In this document: in pieces, positions 6,325 through 14,291 of the stretch
Layout of the letters: each line of letters begins with the position of its first letter
Numbering within the stretch: position 1 is the first letter of the stretch
Source of the DNA: Deltaproteobacteria bacterium
GTDB lineage: Bacteria > Desulfobacterota_B > Binatia > UBA9968
Assembly (NCBI GenBank): GCA_005879255.1
Contig: VBKY01000237.1
Location: forward strand, 1-14,332
Direction of reading: 5' to 3'
Length of the DNA: 14,332 nt
The notes under the pieces: generated by a model
What the model was told of the DNA's origin: nothing
Seen by the model: the letters and a program-made list of their open reading frames with translations, nothing else
Databases searched by the model: none
Translations under genes and position numbers: made by a program

Positions 6325-9300
6325 GTGCCCTCGACCCATTGGTTTCACCTCGGCCGTGCTTTAACACCTGTAGACCGTGGATCTGCGCTGGTCTCCTGGT
6401 CGGGGTCGATGTTCGAGTATCTCATGCCCGCGCTCGTGATGCGCTCGCCATCGGAGAGTCTGTTAGGCCAGACATGCGATCTTATCGTCCGCCGCCAGAG
6501 AAGATATGGAGCCGAACGTGGCGTTCCATGGGGGGTCTCAGAATCCGCCTACAACGCGCGCGACCTGAATCTTACTTATCAATACTCCAATTTCGGCGTC
6601 CCGGGTTTGGGCCTTAAACGGGGCTTGAGTGAAGACGTGGTCGTCGCCCCTTACGCGACGGCGCTGGCGGCAATGATCGATCCGGAGGCGGCAGCCGAGA
6701 ACTTCGCGCGGCTGAGCGACGCCGGCGCGAGCGGACGTTATGGTTTTTACGAAGCGCTCGATTTTACGGCTACGCGAGTTCCCGAAGATCGCAGGGTGGC
6801 CGTCGTGCGCGCCTACATGGCTCATCATCAGGGCATGTCGCTCGTCGCGCTCGCGAATGTTCTCCATGACGGCGTCATGCGCGAGAGCTTTCACGCTGAG
6901 CCACGCGTGCAAGCGACCGAGCTGCTGCTACAGGAACGTACTCCGCGAGACGTCCTAGTCGCCCGGCCGAGGGCCGAAGAAGTCCGTGCGGTCGCAAACG
7001 TCCGCGATATTGTTCCACCTATCCTCCGTCGCTTCACCTCCGCTCACGACCCGACTCCCGGCGTCCACCTTCTCTCCAACGGGCGCTACGTCGTGATGAT
7101 CACGGCGGCGGGCTCCGGATACAGCCACTGGCGAAATATTGCGGTTACACGATGGCTAGAAGACCGCACGCGCGACGCCTGGGGAACGTACGTTTTTCTT
7201 CGCGATGCACACACTGGCCAGGTCTGGTCGGCCGCTTACCAACCGAGCGGCGTCGAACCGGACAGTTATGAAGCGGCTTTTGCAGAGGATCACATAGAGA
7301 TTCGGCGACGCGATGGCGCGATCGCGACTACGCTTGAAGTCGTCGTTTCGCCCGAGAACGACGCCGAGGTTCGCCGGGTGTCGATCACGAATCTAGGGGC
7401 GCGAGACCGAGAGATCGAGCTGACTTCATATGCTGAAATCGTCCTAGCAACTGCCGCAGCCGACCACGCCCATCCGGCGTTTTCCAAACTTTTCGTGCAG
7501 ACGGAGTTTGTTCCCGAACTCGGTGGACTGCTCGCGACTCGCCGCCCCCGCTCGCCCGACGAGCCCCGGGTCTGGGCGGCGCACATACTCGTCACCGAAG
7601 GAGAAAGCGTCGGCGACCTGCAATGTGAAACCGATCGCGCTCGGTTTCTCGGCCGCGGCCGCGGAATCCGCACGCCGATGTCGGTCATAGATGGCCATCC
7701 ACTCACGAACACGGTCGGCGCAGTGCTCGATCCGATCTTCAGCCTCAGACGCCGGGTAAGGCTTGCGCCGGGGGCCACGGCGCGGCTAACCTTCTCGACG
7801 CTGATCGCGTCATCTCGCGACGATGCGCTTGCCCTGGCCGACGAGTACCGCGATCCGGCGACGTTTGAGCGGGCGGCCACGCTCGCGTGGACTCAGGCTC
7901 AAGTCCAATTACGTCATCTCGATATAGATCCCGACGAGGCCTACCTTTTCCAGCAGCTCGCCAGCCACATCCTGTACTCGGACCCTGCAGTGCGGCCTTC
8001 GGCTGCGGTGCTTACCCGCAATACCCAAGGGCTCACGGCACTCTGGCAGTACGGAATTTCCGGCGACATCCCGATCGTGCTGGTGCGAATCGACGAGCCC
8101 GAAGATCAAGGAATCGTCCGACAACTGCTGCGGGCTCACGAATACTGGCGCATGAAGCAGCTAGCTGTCGATCTTGTAATTCTGAATGAACAGGGCCCTT
8201 CCTACGTTCAAGATCTCCAGGCCTCGTTGGAAGCTCACGTCCGCGCCGGCCAATCACGAGTGCAATCCGAGAGCGATAAACCTTCCGGCGGCGTGTTTGT
8301 TCTACGGGGAGATCTCATTTCGGCTGAGGATCGCACACTCCTCCAGACCGCCGCGCGTGCTGTCCTCTTGAGTCGCCGCGGCAGCTTGGCCGAGCAGGTT
8401 GTCCGTCAGCGATCGGAAGCAGCGGCGCTGCGATTACCTCGACATCGGCCTGAGCCGAAACCATCGGAGGTCTTGCCGCCGCGAACCGACCTCGAGTTTT
8501 TCAATGGCCTCGGTGGTTTTGATGCGAATGGCGGGGAATACGTGACGATACTAGGCGAGGGGCAATGGACACCGGCGCCGTGGATCAACGTCATAGCGAA
8601 TCCCTCGTTTGGCTTCCAGGTTTCCGAGTCAGGCTCGGGTTACACATGGTCGGTCAACAGCCGCGAGAACCAGCTCACACCATGGTCGAATGACCCCGTC
8701 AGCGATCCGCCAAGCGAGACGATATACGTCCGCGATGAAGACAGCGGCGATTTGTGGGGCCCAACGGTGGTGCCGATCCGCGAAGAGGCTTCGCTGTATA
8801 CCGCCCGACATGGTCAGGGCTACAGCCGCTTCGAACATACGTCACACGGGATCGCGCTTGACCTCCTGCAGTTCGTGCCACTCGATGATCCGATCAAAAT
8901 TTCCCGCCTCACTATCGAGAACCATTCAGCGCGCTCTCGACGCCTCTCGGTGACGGCGTATATCGAGTGGGTGCTCGGGGTTTCGCGAAGCGTTTCCGCG
9001 CCCTTCATTGTTACCGAGATCGAACCGGAAACGAAAGCGATGCTCGTAAGGAATTCCTGGAACAGCGAGTTCAATGGCCGTGTCGCCTTCGCTGACCTTG
9101 GGGGTCGCCAGACCGCGTGGACGGGAGATCGAACGGAATTTCTTGGTCGCAACGGCACACTCGACCATCCGCTATCGCTCGAACGAGGCGATCCGCTCAC
9201 TGGAAAGATTGGAGCCGGCCTCGACCCCTGCGCTGCTCTGCAAACGACGGTTGAGCTCCATGCTGGCGGCCGTACTGAGATTGTCTTTTTCCTTGGCGAG

Positions 9301-10941
9301 GCCGCGAGCATGGAAGAGGCGCGGGCATTGATCGCGCGCTACCGCGCGGCTGACGTTGATGAAATCCTCGCCACGGTCACGGAACATTGGGATGGCATTC
9401 TTGGCTCAGTTCAGGTGACAACACCGGATCGAGCTATGAATATCATGCTCAACCGCTGGCTGCTCTATCAGACACTGGCTTGTCGCGTCTGGGCGCGCGC
9501 GGCGTTTTATCAAGCCGGCGGTGCCTACGGTTTTCGCGATCAGCTCCAAGATGTGATGGCGCTCGTGGTGACGAAACGAGACGTCGCGCGTGGGCAGTTA
9601 TTGCGGGCGGCCGAACGGCAGTTCGTCGAAGGTGACGTCCAGCATTGGTGGCATCCGCCCTCCGGCCGGGGTGTTCGGACCCGTATCTCCGACGACCTTC
9701 TATGGTTGCCTTACGCGGTTCTCCACTACCTTGAAGTCACCGGCGATGTCGGTCTCCTCGATGAAGTCATTCCGTTCCTCGATGGACCGACTCTCGCGGA
9801 TGGAGAAAACGAGTCGTATTTCGCGCCACGCGTGTCAGCGCAAAGCGGCACACTATTCGAGCATTGCGCACGCGCGCTCGATCGCAGTCTGACAGTTGGG
9901 AGCCATGGCCTTCCGTTGATCGGCACGGGAGACTGGAACGATGGAATGAACCGGGTCGGATCTGCCGGTAAAGGCGAGAGCGTCTGGCTCGGCTGGTTTC
10001 TTCACACGCTACTCTGGGAGTTTGCGCGGCTGGCTGACGCACGCGGCGAGCACCGCCGCGCTGAGATGTGGCGCGTGCATGTCAGCGCAATCAAAGCAGC
10101 GCTTGAATTACAGGGGTGGGATGGCGACTGGTACCGGCGCGCCTACTTTGACGATGGGACACCGCTTGGTTCCGCCGCGAATGCCGAATGTCGTATTGAT
10201 TCCATTGCCCAATCCTGGGGAGTTATCTCCGGCGCTGCGGAACCGGCGCGGGGAGCGCGCGCGATGGCGGCTGTTGACAAACATCTTATTCGTCGCAGCG
10301 ACGGCCTCGTCCTTCTTTTCACCCCGCCCTTTGATAACGCCAGCCCGGACCCCGGCTATATCAAAGGATACCTGCCCGGCGTGCGCGAAAACGGTGGCCA
10401 ATATACTCATGCGGCAATCTGGTCCGTCCTCGCCTTCGCCGCGCTCGGCGATGGAGACAAAGCCGGGGAACTCTTCTCACTATTGAACCCCATTAATCAT
10501 ACAAATAGCCGTGCCGGTGTTTCCCGGTACAAAGTCGAGCCCTATGTCGTCGCCGCAGATATTTATGCTGAACGGCCGCACATCGGTCGAGGCGGATGGA
10601 CGTGGTACACCGGGTCAGCAGGATGGATGTATCGGGCCGGCATCGAGTGGATTCTGGGCTTTCGTTTGCGGAGATCGGAGCTTCATTTCGATCCATGCAT
10701 CCCACGCGCATGGCGAAGCTTCAAGATCAAATTCCGCTATCACTCCTCACGCTATGAAATCGTCGTCGAGAACCCACAGGGCGTTGCGCGAGGCGTGTGG
10801 TCGATTGAACTCGATGGCAAATCGGTCGCAGGCGGGAGCAAGCATATCCAACTCGCCGATGACGGCGCAACGCACCATGTGCGGATTGTTCTTGGGGCAC
10901 GAAGCCCTTCATTTGCGTTGCCAGTTACGGTTCCCACGTAA
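6325..10941 (+). CDS. ndvB: Cyclic beta-1,2-glucan synthase, part 3: C-half of the GH189 domain plus GH94 phosphorylase domain
   Basis: This part is 1,538 residues from GTG 6325. The GTG is only the first available start, because family sequence (YDLLASEARLTSFIAIAKGD) begins earlier in this frame at about 6241. Residues 1-210 finish the glycoamylase-like domain: SWSGSMFEYLMP (24-35), WGVSESAYN (69-77), GRYGFYEALDF (137-147) and AYMAHHQGMS (163-172). Two GT36/GH94-type beta-sandwich modules follow, one starting near NGRYVVMITAAGSGYS (about 250) and one near LEFFNGLGGF (723-732). The C-terminal (alpha/alpha)6 GH94 barrel spans about 1030-1470. It has the catalytic-acid motif GTGDWNDGMNRVG (D1203-WN-D1206) and ENGGQYTH (1355-1362). 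The GH94 part should phosphorolyse beta-1,2-glucan and so control chain length. It is complete and has no internal stop, but it lacks its membrane anchor and cyclisation half. Confidence 0.88.
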   Translation: MPSTHWFHLGRALTPVDRGSALVSWSGSMFEYLMPALVMRSPSESLLGQTCDLIVRRQRRYGAERGVPWGVSESAYNARDLNLTYQYSNFGVPGLGLKRGLSEDVVVAPYATALAAMIDPEAAAENFARLSDAGASGRYGFYEALDFTATRVPEDRRVAVVRAYMAHHQGMSLVALANVLHDGVMRESFHAEPRVQATELLLQERTPRDVLVARPRAEEVRAVANVRDIVPPILRRFTSAHDPTPGVHLLSNGRYVVMITAAGSGYSHWRNIAVTRWLEDRTRDAWGTYVFLRDAHTGQVWSAAYQPSGVEPDSYEAAFAEDHIEIRRRDGAIATTLEVVVSPENDAEVRRVSITNLGARDREIELTSYAEIVLATAAADHAHPAFSKLFVQTEFVPELGGLLATRRPRSPDEPRVWAAHILVTEGESVGDLQCETDRARFLGRGRGIRTPMSVIDGHPLTNTVGAVLDPIFSLRRRVRLAPGATARLTFSTLIASSRDDALALADEYRDPATFERAATLAWTQAQVQLRHLDIDPDEAYLFQQLASHILYSDPAVRPSAAVLTRNTQGLTALWQYGISGDIPIVLVRIDEPEDQGIVRQLLRAHEYWRMKQLAVDLVILNEQGPSYVQDLQASLEAHVRAGQSRVQSESDKPSGGVFVLRGDLISAEDRTLLQTAARAVLLSRRGSLAEQVVRQRSEAAALRLPRHRPEPKPSEVLPPRTDLEFFNGLGGFDANGGEYVTILGEGQWTPAPWINVIANPSFGFQVSESGSGYTWSVNSRENQLTPWSNDPVSDPPSETIYVRDEDSGDLWGPTVVPIREEASLYTARHGQGYSRFEHTSHGIALDLLQFVPLDDPIKISRLTIENHSARSRRLSVTAYIEWVLGVSRSVSAPFIVTEIEPETKAMLVRNSWNSEFNGRVAFADLGGRQTAWTGDRTEFLGRNGTLDHPLSLERGDPLTGKIGAGLDPCAALQTTVELHAGGRTEIVFFLGEAASMEEARALIARYRAADVDEILATVTEHWDGILGSVQVTTPDRAMNIMLNRWLLYQTLACRVWARAAFYQAGGAYGFRDQLQDVMALVVTKRDVARGQLLRAAERQFVEGDVQHWWHPPSGRGVRTRISDDLLWLPYAVLHYLEVTGDVGLLDEVIPFLDGPTLADGENESYFAPRVSAQSGTLFEHCARALDRSLTVGSHGLPLIGTGDWNDGMNRVGSAGKGESVWLGWFLHTLLWEFARLADARGEHRRAEMWRVHVSAIKAALELQGWDGDWYRRAYFDDGTPLGSAANAECRIDSIAQSWGVISGAAEPARGARAMAAVDKHLIRRSDGLVLLFTPPFDNASPDPGYIKGYLPGVRENGGQYTHAAIWSVLAFAALGDGDKAGELFSLLNPINHTNSRAGVSRYKVEPYVVAADIYAERPHIGRGGWTWYTGSAGWMYRAGIEWILGFRLRRSELHFDPCIPRAWRSFKIKFRYHSSRYEIVVENPQGVARGVWSIELDGKSVAGGSKHIQLADDGATHHVRIVLGARSPSFALPVTVPT

Positions 10942-11333
10942 AGACGAGAGCTAATTTTCGTCACGTGCCTTGCATAGAGTGTAGATTCTGCTCTCGCATG
11001 GTGCGTATCTTAAACGAATGAGTCCTGATCTCAAATCTGCGTCTCAGCATTGGCTTGAATGCCGCTGCACGTAGAGCAACTTGGTTGCCGCTATGCCGCG
11101 CTGTGTCTCTGTGATGAAGATTTATTCGGAGATTTAGCTGCCGAAACGCAGAGGGCACCAGAGTGTATCAATCCGAACGAAGCACCTGCTTAATCGATTC
11201 GTAGTGGATTCAGCTTTGGTTTCTAGCTCTCGCTCACCTCGTCACGAACAAATCGTGTCAACTTGTTTCCAACGGGTGGGCGATACGGTGACAAAGGAGT
11301 CGCCTGCACGAAAAAAGACGCCGCAAGATTCTC

Positions 11334-11350
11334 TCCGCTCCAAGAGCGGA
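11334..11350 (+). repeat. Perfect 6-bp hairpin in the non-coding gap
   Basis: TCCGCT (11334-11339) and AGCGGA (11345-11350) flank the loop CCAAG. No T-run follows on either strand at a terminator-like distance, so its role is unknown. Confidence 0.35.
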
Positions 11351-11579
11351 TACAATCCCATGCACCTGGTTGCACGCGTTCTCTATGGAATTAAACCGCC
11401 ATCCAACCGCCGTATAAGAACTTCCTTGTCGCGAAATCTAGACAAAAAAAAGAGGTTCGTCCGATAAAAGCTACAAGCTGTTCGGCGGCGCCGAGCGAGA
11501 GCAGGGTCGATCAGCGGCGATTTAGCTGGAAATGCTTCTGGATCGCGCGCGTCGTCGACGTTCGACAAGATGCGAACTC

Positions 11580-11607
11580 TTGGCACAAGTCTTGCCCCAT
11601 CTATTTA
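11580..11607 (+). promoter_or_regulatory. Candidate sigma-70 promoter for the YihY-metallopeptidase pair
   Basis: TTGGCA (11580-11585, 5 of 6 to consensus) and TATTTA (11602-11607, 4 of 6) are 16 nt apart and about 185 nt upstream of the YihY start. It is the best match I found in the 850-nt gap, but a match this good can arise by chance. Confidence 0.25.
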
Positions 11608-11792
11608 GCAAATCTATTTCGCTGGAGAGGCCCATAGACGCATTGGAACCTCTGCAACAAGATCATCAGAGAACCAAAGCGATAAGCGAACCGATCGTCT
11701 GCGTGAGGAACTTAAGGGGGGCACAAACAAGGACCCCGTAACGCGAGCTAAGGTCTGGGGCGATCCTCAGATCTTCTGCAGCTAAACTAGCC

Positions 11793-12791
11793 ATGGAACG
11801 AAAACCGCGTTGGCAATTCGTGAAAGATACCGCGGTGCAATGGATTGAGGATCAACCTTTCCAGTTAGCCGCTGCGCTCTCCTATTACACGCTTTTCTCT
11901 CTGGCGCCGCTGCTGATCATTGTTATCGCCATTGCGGGGTTTGCTTTTGGTCAAGAAGCCGCACAGCACCGGATAGTTGAAACCATCCAAGGACTGATCG
12001 GCCAAGACAGCGCGCAGGCTGTTCAGGGGATGATTGAAAACGCCAGCAATCAACCCGAAACGGGGATTGTTTCTACCGTGCTGGGCATTATCGCTTTGAT
12101 CTTCGGTGCCGGTGGCGTGGTCGGCCAACTACAGACGTCGCTTAACACGATTTGGGGCGTCACGCCGAAAGCCGGCCAAGGCGTCTGGGGATTTGTCCGC
12201 CAGCGCTTCATCTCCTACGCGATGATTCTGGGGATCGGGTTCCTCCTTTTGGTGTCTCTTGCTGTCAGCGCCTTACTGGCCGGTCTGACGCAAGTGATGG
12301 GTACTTTATTGGGCACAACCGCGTTTCTCGCTCACGCGCTCGATCTCTTAATATCATTTATTTTTGTTACTGCGCTTTTTGCGATGATCTACAAATTCCT
12401 TCCGGACGCTCGCATTGAATGGCGAGACGTATGGATCGGCGCTGCGTCGACCTCGTTTCTCTTCGCGATAGGAAAATTCCTGATAGGGTTATATTTGGGT
12501 CGCAGCGGAGTGACTTCGGCCTACGGAGCTGCCGGATCATTGATCACCGTTTTGCTGTGGGTCTACTACTCATCGCTGATTTTTTTCTTAGGAGCGGAGT
12601 TCACTCAAGTCTATGCAACCCAGTATGGATCTGGAGTTGTTCCGGCGAAAAACGCCGAGCCCATCGCGGTCGCTCAAGAGACGCAAAAAAGAGAATCGCC
12701 GCCGCCGGAGAAACGAACCGGCGGAAGGTCGGTCAGGCCTGGTAACGATAGGGAACCAAGCCGAGACAAGATCGGCAGAGTGGGTCGATAA
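11793..12791 (+). CDS. YihY/BrkB family inner-membrane protein
   Basis: This encodes 332 residues from ATG 11793, with no clear ribosome binding site. The N-terminus has the family hallmark QLAAALSYYTLFSLAPLLIIVIAIAG (about 24-49). Five more membrane helices lie at about 92-112, 140-165, 181-203, 213-235 and 246-268. The family motifs LNTIWGV (117-123), the linker KFLPDARIEWRDVWIGA (201-217) and TSAYGAAGSLITVLLWVYYSS..FFLGAEFTQVYA (241-275) are all present. After the last helix comes a hydrophilic, Arg/Glu/Pro-rich tail of about 55 residues, longer than a minimal family member. Such proteins were once misnamed ribonuclease BN, but they are six-helix membrane proteins with no established biochemical activity, sometimes linked to export or virulence (BrkB). 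The stop is 16 nt before the metallopeptidase start, which suggests cotranscription. Confidence 0.92.
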   Translation: MERKPRWQFVKDTAVQWIEDQPFQLAAALSYYTLFSLAPLLIIVIAIAGFAFGQEAAQHRIVETIQGLIGQDSAQAVQGMIENASNQPETGIVSTVLGIIALIFGAGGVVGQLQTSLNTIWGVTPKAGQGVWGFVRQRFISYAMILGIGFLLLVSLAVSALLAGLTQVMGTLLGTTAFLAHALDLLISFIFVTALFAMIYKFLPDARIEWRDVWIGAASTSFLFAIGKFLIGLYLGRSGVTSAYGAAGSLITVLLWVYYSSLIFFLGAEFTQVYATQYGSGVVPAKNAEPIAVAQETQKRESPPPEKRTGGRSVRPGNDREPSRDKIGRVGR

Positions 12792-12796
12792 CTATT

Positions 12797-12801
12797 AGGA
12801 G
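12797..12801 (+). promoter_or_regulatory. Shine-Dalgarno of the metallopeptidase
   Basis: AGGAG lies six bases before ATG 12808, immediately after the YihY stop. It fixes the start and supports translation from a shared transcript. Confidence 0.6.
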
Positions 12802-12807
12802 TTTCAT

Positions 12808-13656
12808 ATGCGACTTGATGAGGAGCAGCAAAGCACGAATATCAAGGATCGCCGCGGCTATAGAGTCTCGCCGGGGCTCGCTGGTGGCGGGATCGGCACA
12901 CTTGCGATTGTTCTCATCGCGTTGTTTTTCGGCGTCGATCCGAGCGTGCTTTTCCAGGGCACCACTAGCGTCGATACCACTCCGCCGCCGGAAAGTCGGC
13001 AGGCTGACAGCAACGATGAGATGCGAAACTTCGTTTCCCGAGTGCTGGGAAGTACGGAACGCACGTGGGGCGATATATTCCGTCGCAGCGGCCGCGACTA
13101 CCAAGCGCCGAAACTGGTGTTGTTTTCCGGGGCAGTCGACTCAGCTTGCGGTTTCGCGCGAGCGGCAAGCGGCCCCTTTTACTGTCCGCGCGACGCGAAA
13201 GTGTACATCGATCTGAGTTTTTATCGCGAGCTGCGCGAACGTTTTAAAGCACCCGGCGATTTCGCGCAGGCTTATGTTATTGCGCACGAGGTCGGTCACC
13301 ACGTGCAGAACCAGCTTGGCATCATGCAACAAATGATGGAGCGACGGAGCTCGTCAAACCAGCGACAGGCCAATGCGCTCTCGGTTCGGCTTGAGCTTCA
13401 GGCGGACTGCCTGGCCGGCATCTGGGCCAATACGGCAAATCGAGAACGCAGGATTCTGGAAGAGGGAGACATTGAGGAGGGATTGAACGCCGCCGCGCAA
13501 ATCGGCGACGACCGGATGCAGAAGCGCGCGCAGGGTTACGTGGTGCCTGACGGCTTTACACACGGTACGGCGGAACAACGTGTCCGGTGGTTTCGACGCG
13601 GGCTCGAGGCCGGCGAGCTCAGCCAGTGTAATACCTTCAATGCTGGTCAGGTTTAA
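12808..13656 (+). CDS. Neutral zinc metallopeptidase, YpfJ type
   Basis: This encodes 282 residues from ATG 12808, with AGGAG six bases upstream. The short charged N-terminus contains DRRGYRVSPG, and one membrane helix follows at about 28-48 (GIGTLAIVLIALFFGV), so the domain is membrane-anchored and probably faces the periplasm. A Pro/Ser/Thr linker leads to the peptidase domain (about 70-275). It has PKLVLFSGAVDSACGFA (101-117), GPFYCPRDAKVYIDLSF (122-138), the zinc-binding HEVGHH at 160-165 (H160, E161, H164) and LELQADCLAG (E196, D200), which probably supplies the third ligand. Length and motif order match the YpfJ/putative neutral zinc metallopeptidase family (PF04228), whose substrates are unknown. 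The gene follows the YihY gene by 16 nt, so the two are likely one operon. No lesion is visible. Confidence 0.93.
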   Translation: MRLDEEQQSTNIKDRRGYRVSPGLAGGGIGTLAIVLIALFFGVDPSVLFQGTTSVDTTPPPESRQADSNDEMRNFVSRVLGSTERTWGDIFRRSGRDYQAPKLVLFSGAVDSACGFARAASGPFYCPRDAKVYIDLSFYRELRERFKAPGDFAQAYVIAHEVGHHVQNQLGIMQQMMERRSSSNQRQANALSVRLELQADCLAGIWANTANRERRILEEGDIEEGLNAAAQIGDDRMQKRAQGYVVPDGFTHGTAEQRVRWFRRGLEAGELSQCNTFNAGQV

Positions 13657-13684
13657 CCGGTTTTTAGAAAAAAGTGCCTCAACG

Positions 13685-13695
13685 AAAGGAGAAGG
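13685..13695 (+). promoter_or_regulatory. Shine-Dalgarno deciding the DUF6496 start
   Basis: AAAGGAGAAGG, with its AAGGAG core at 13686-13691, lies before ATG 13698. A longer in-frame version starting at GTG 13674 would translate through this site, so the ATG is the better start. Confidence 0.6.
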
Positions 13696-13697
13696 TC

Positions 13698-13886
13698 ATG
13701 GCAAAATATGGCAAAAAAGCTCAGCAGAAAGTTAAGCGAGCAATGCACGAACGCAAGAGAGGAACTTTGAAAAGCGGTCGTTCAGGAAAGAAAGTGACGA
13801 GCCGCAAGCAAGCCATTGCAATCGGATTGTCCGAGGCTCGCCGCGCGGGCGGAAAAGTTCCGCGGAAGAAGTCCAAGAAAAAATAG
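13698..13886 (+). CDS. Small Lys/Arg-rich DUF6496 protein
   Basis: This encodes 62 residues from ATG 13698, chosen because a strong AAGGAG stands six bases upstream. An in-frame GTG at 13674 would add eight residues and bury that site. The sequence opens MAKYGKKAQQKVKRAMHERKRG, continues through LKSGRSGKKVTSRKQAIAIGLSEARRAG (about 26-53) and ends in a KKSKKK-like tail. About four residues in ten are Lys or Arg. This matches DUF6496, a family of tiny basic proteins common in soil Proteobacteria and Acidobacteria. The central SRKQAIAIGLSEARRAG segment is the signature. Its role is not established. The composition suggests nucleic-acid binding, like a histone tail, but that is inference. It sits 41 nt after the metallopeptidase and converges with the minus-strand gene at the right edge. 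Confidence 0.85.
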   Translation: MAKYGKKAQQKVKRAMHERKRGTLKSGRSGKKVTSRKQAIAIGLSEARRAGGKVPRKKSKKK

Positions 13887-14008
13887 CGTTGATAGCTTCA
13901 AAACGGGAAAAACGGTTATTCAGTCAAACCTCGATGACGTGTTCTTGGTGCCTGCAGAGATGATCGAAAAAGCATTCAACTCAGTTTAACGCGCTGCTGT
14001 CGTGGCAT

Positions 14009-14291
14009 TTAAAAGGCGGCTGGCAACAGCGCCAGTCGCTGTCGTATGATTCTAATGGAGATGGCTTTTTCGATGGCGGAAACGGCGTCGGGATAGAGCC
14101 GCCTCGCAATAGCAAGAAGCATTTGCGCTTCCGGCACTTCGCAGGCGATTTCTATTATGCGCTCGTAATGACCGTCTTTGCGATGGCTCACTGAGGCCGT
14201 TTTTGAGAATCTCGTACTCCCGAGACGACGCGTCACACTTCTCCAAGAAGCGGTCGTAGTGGTTGAGAGACATCTCAATGATCATCTTCAC
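14009..14291 (-). pseudogene. Small protein of unknown function, split by a frameshift
   Basis: Two overlapping minus-strand frames each hold half of what looks like one protein of about 93 residues. The first, from GTG 14291 (or ATG 14285), gives MKMIIEMSLNHYDRFLEKCD and then REYEILKNGL, and turns into nonsense after about 14195. The second frame, one base on, becomes protein-like at about the same place with HRKDGHYERIIEIACEV and EAQMLLAIARRLYPDAVSAIEKAI. It stops at TAA 14009-14011. The shift lies within about 14181-14205 and fits one extra base (or two missing) there. I do not recognise a named family. The balanced acidic/basic helices look like a small soluble protein. It could be a real lesion or a sequence error. 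The gene lies tail-to-tail with the DUF6496 gene. Confidence 0.55.

Larger units (their letters stand above)
2163..10941 (+). pseudogene. ndvB: Cyclic beta-1,2-glucan synthase locus, broken by two frame-changing lesions
   Basis: Three consecutive reading frames (2163-5063, 5060-6277, and from about 6241 to 10941) together spell one NdvB/ChvB/Cgs protein of about 2,920 residues, close to the roughly 2,830-2,870 of the rhizobial and Brucella enzymes. The order is right: membrane/GT84 domain, glycoamylase-like GH189 domain, GH94 domain. The frame drops by one base at about 5049-5060 and again at about 6236-6241. The first fits loss of one G. The second also removes a segment I recall as conserved in the family. 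The full-length enzyme uses UDP-glucose to build beta-1,2-glucan at the inner membrane, closes the ring by transglycosylation and trims chains by phosphorolysis. As sequenced, no single polypeptide can be made. I call it a pseudogene provisionally, because two assembly errors or three separate polypeptides are also possible. Confidence 0.7.
10942..11792. other. About 850 nt without a convincing gene
   Basis: Open frames of 60-87 codons exist on both strands (for example 11204-11467 and 11532-11741 on plus, 10961-11158 on minus). None has a recognisable motif, a convincing ribosome binding site or a typical residue mix. The region holds a perfect 6-bp hairpin at 11334-11350, an A8 run near 11443-11450, a small hairpin at 11076-11088 and one plausible sigma-70 promoter at 11580-11607. 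No tRNA-like fold, insertion sequence end or CRISPR repeat was seen. Confidence 0.5.

Noticed and set aside
6325..6327. GTG 6325 as a true start of a free-standing protein
   Set aside because: Family sequence begins about 28 codons earlier in the same frame, and the AAAGGTG ahead of it is too close to be a good ribosome binding site. The start is an artefact of the upstream break.
10943..10962. GACGA/TCGTC hairpin just after the glucan synthase stop
   Set aside because: The stem is only 5 bp with a 10-nt loop and no T-run. It is too weak to call a terminator.
11204..11741. Open frames of 87 and 69 codons in the 850-nt gap
   Set aside because: They are Ser/Arg-rich with no domain, no good start signal and no family resemblance. 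They are likely to be chance frames.
13888..13989. 34-codon open stretch after the DUF6496 stop that reads like protein (DSFKTGKTVIQSNLDDVF, then VPAEMIEKAF)
   Set aside because: It has no upstream start codon with a ribosome binding site and is too short to place in a family. It could be a remnant gene tail, but that cannot be supported.
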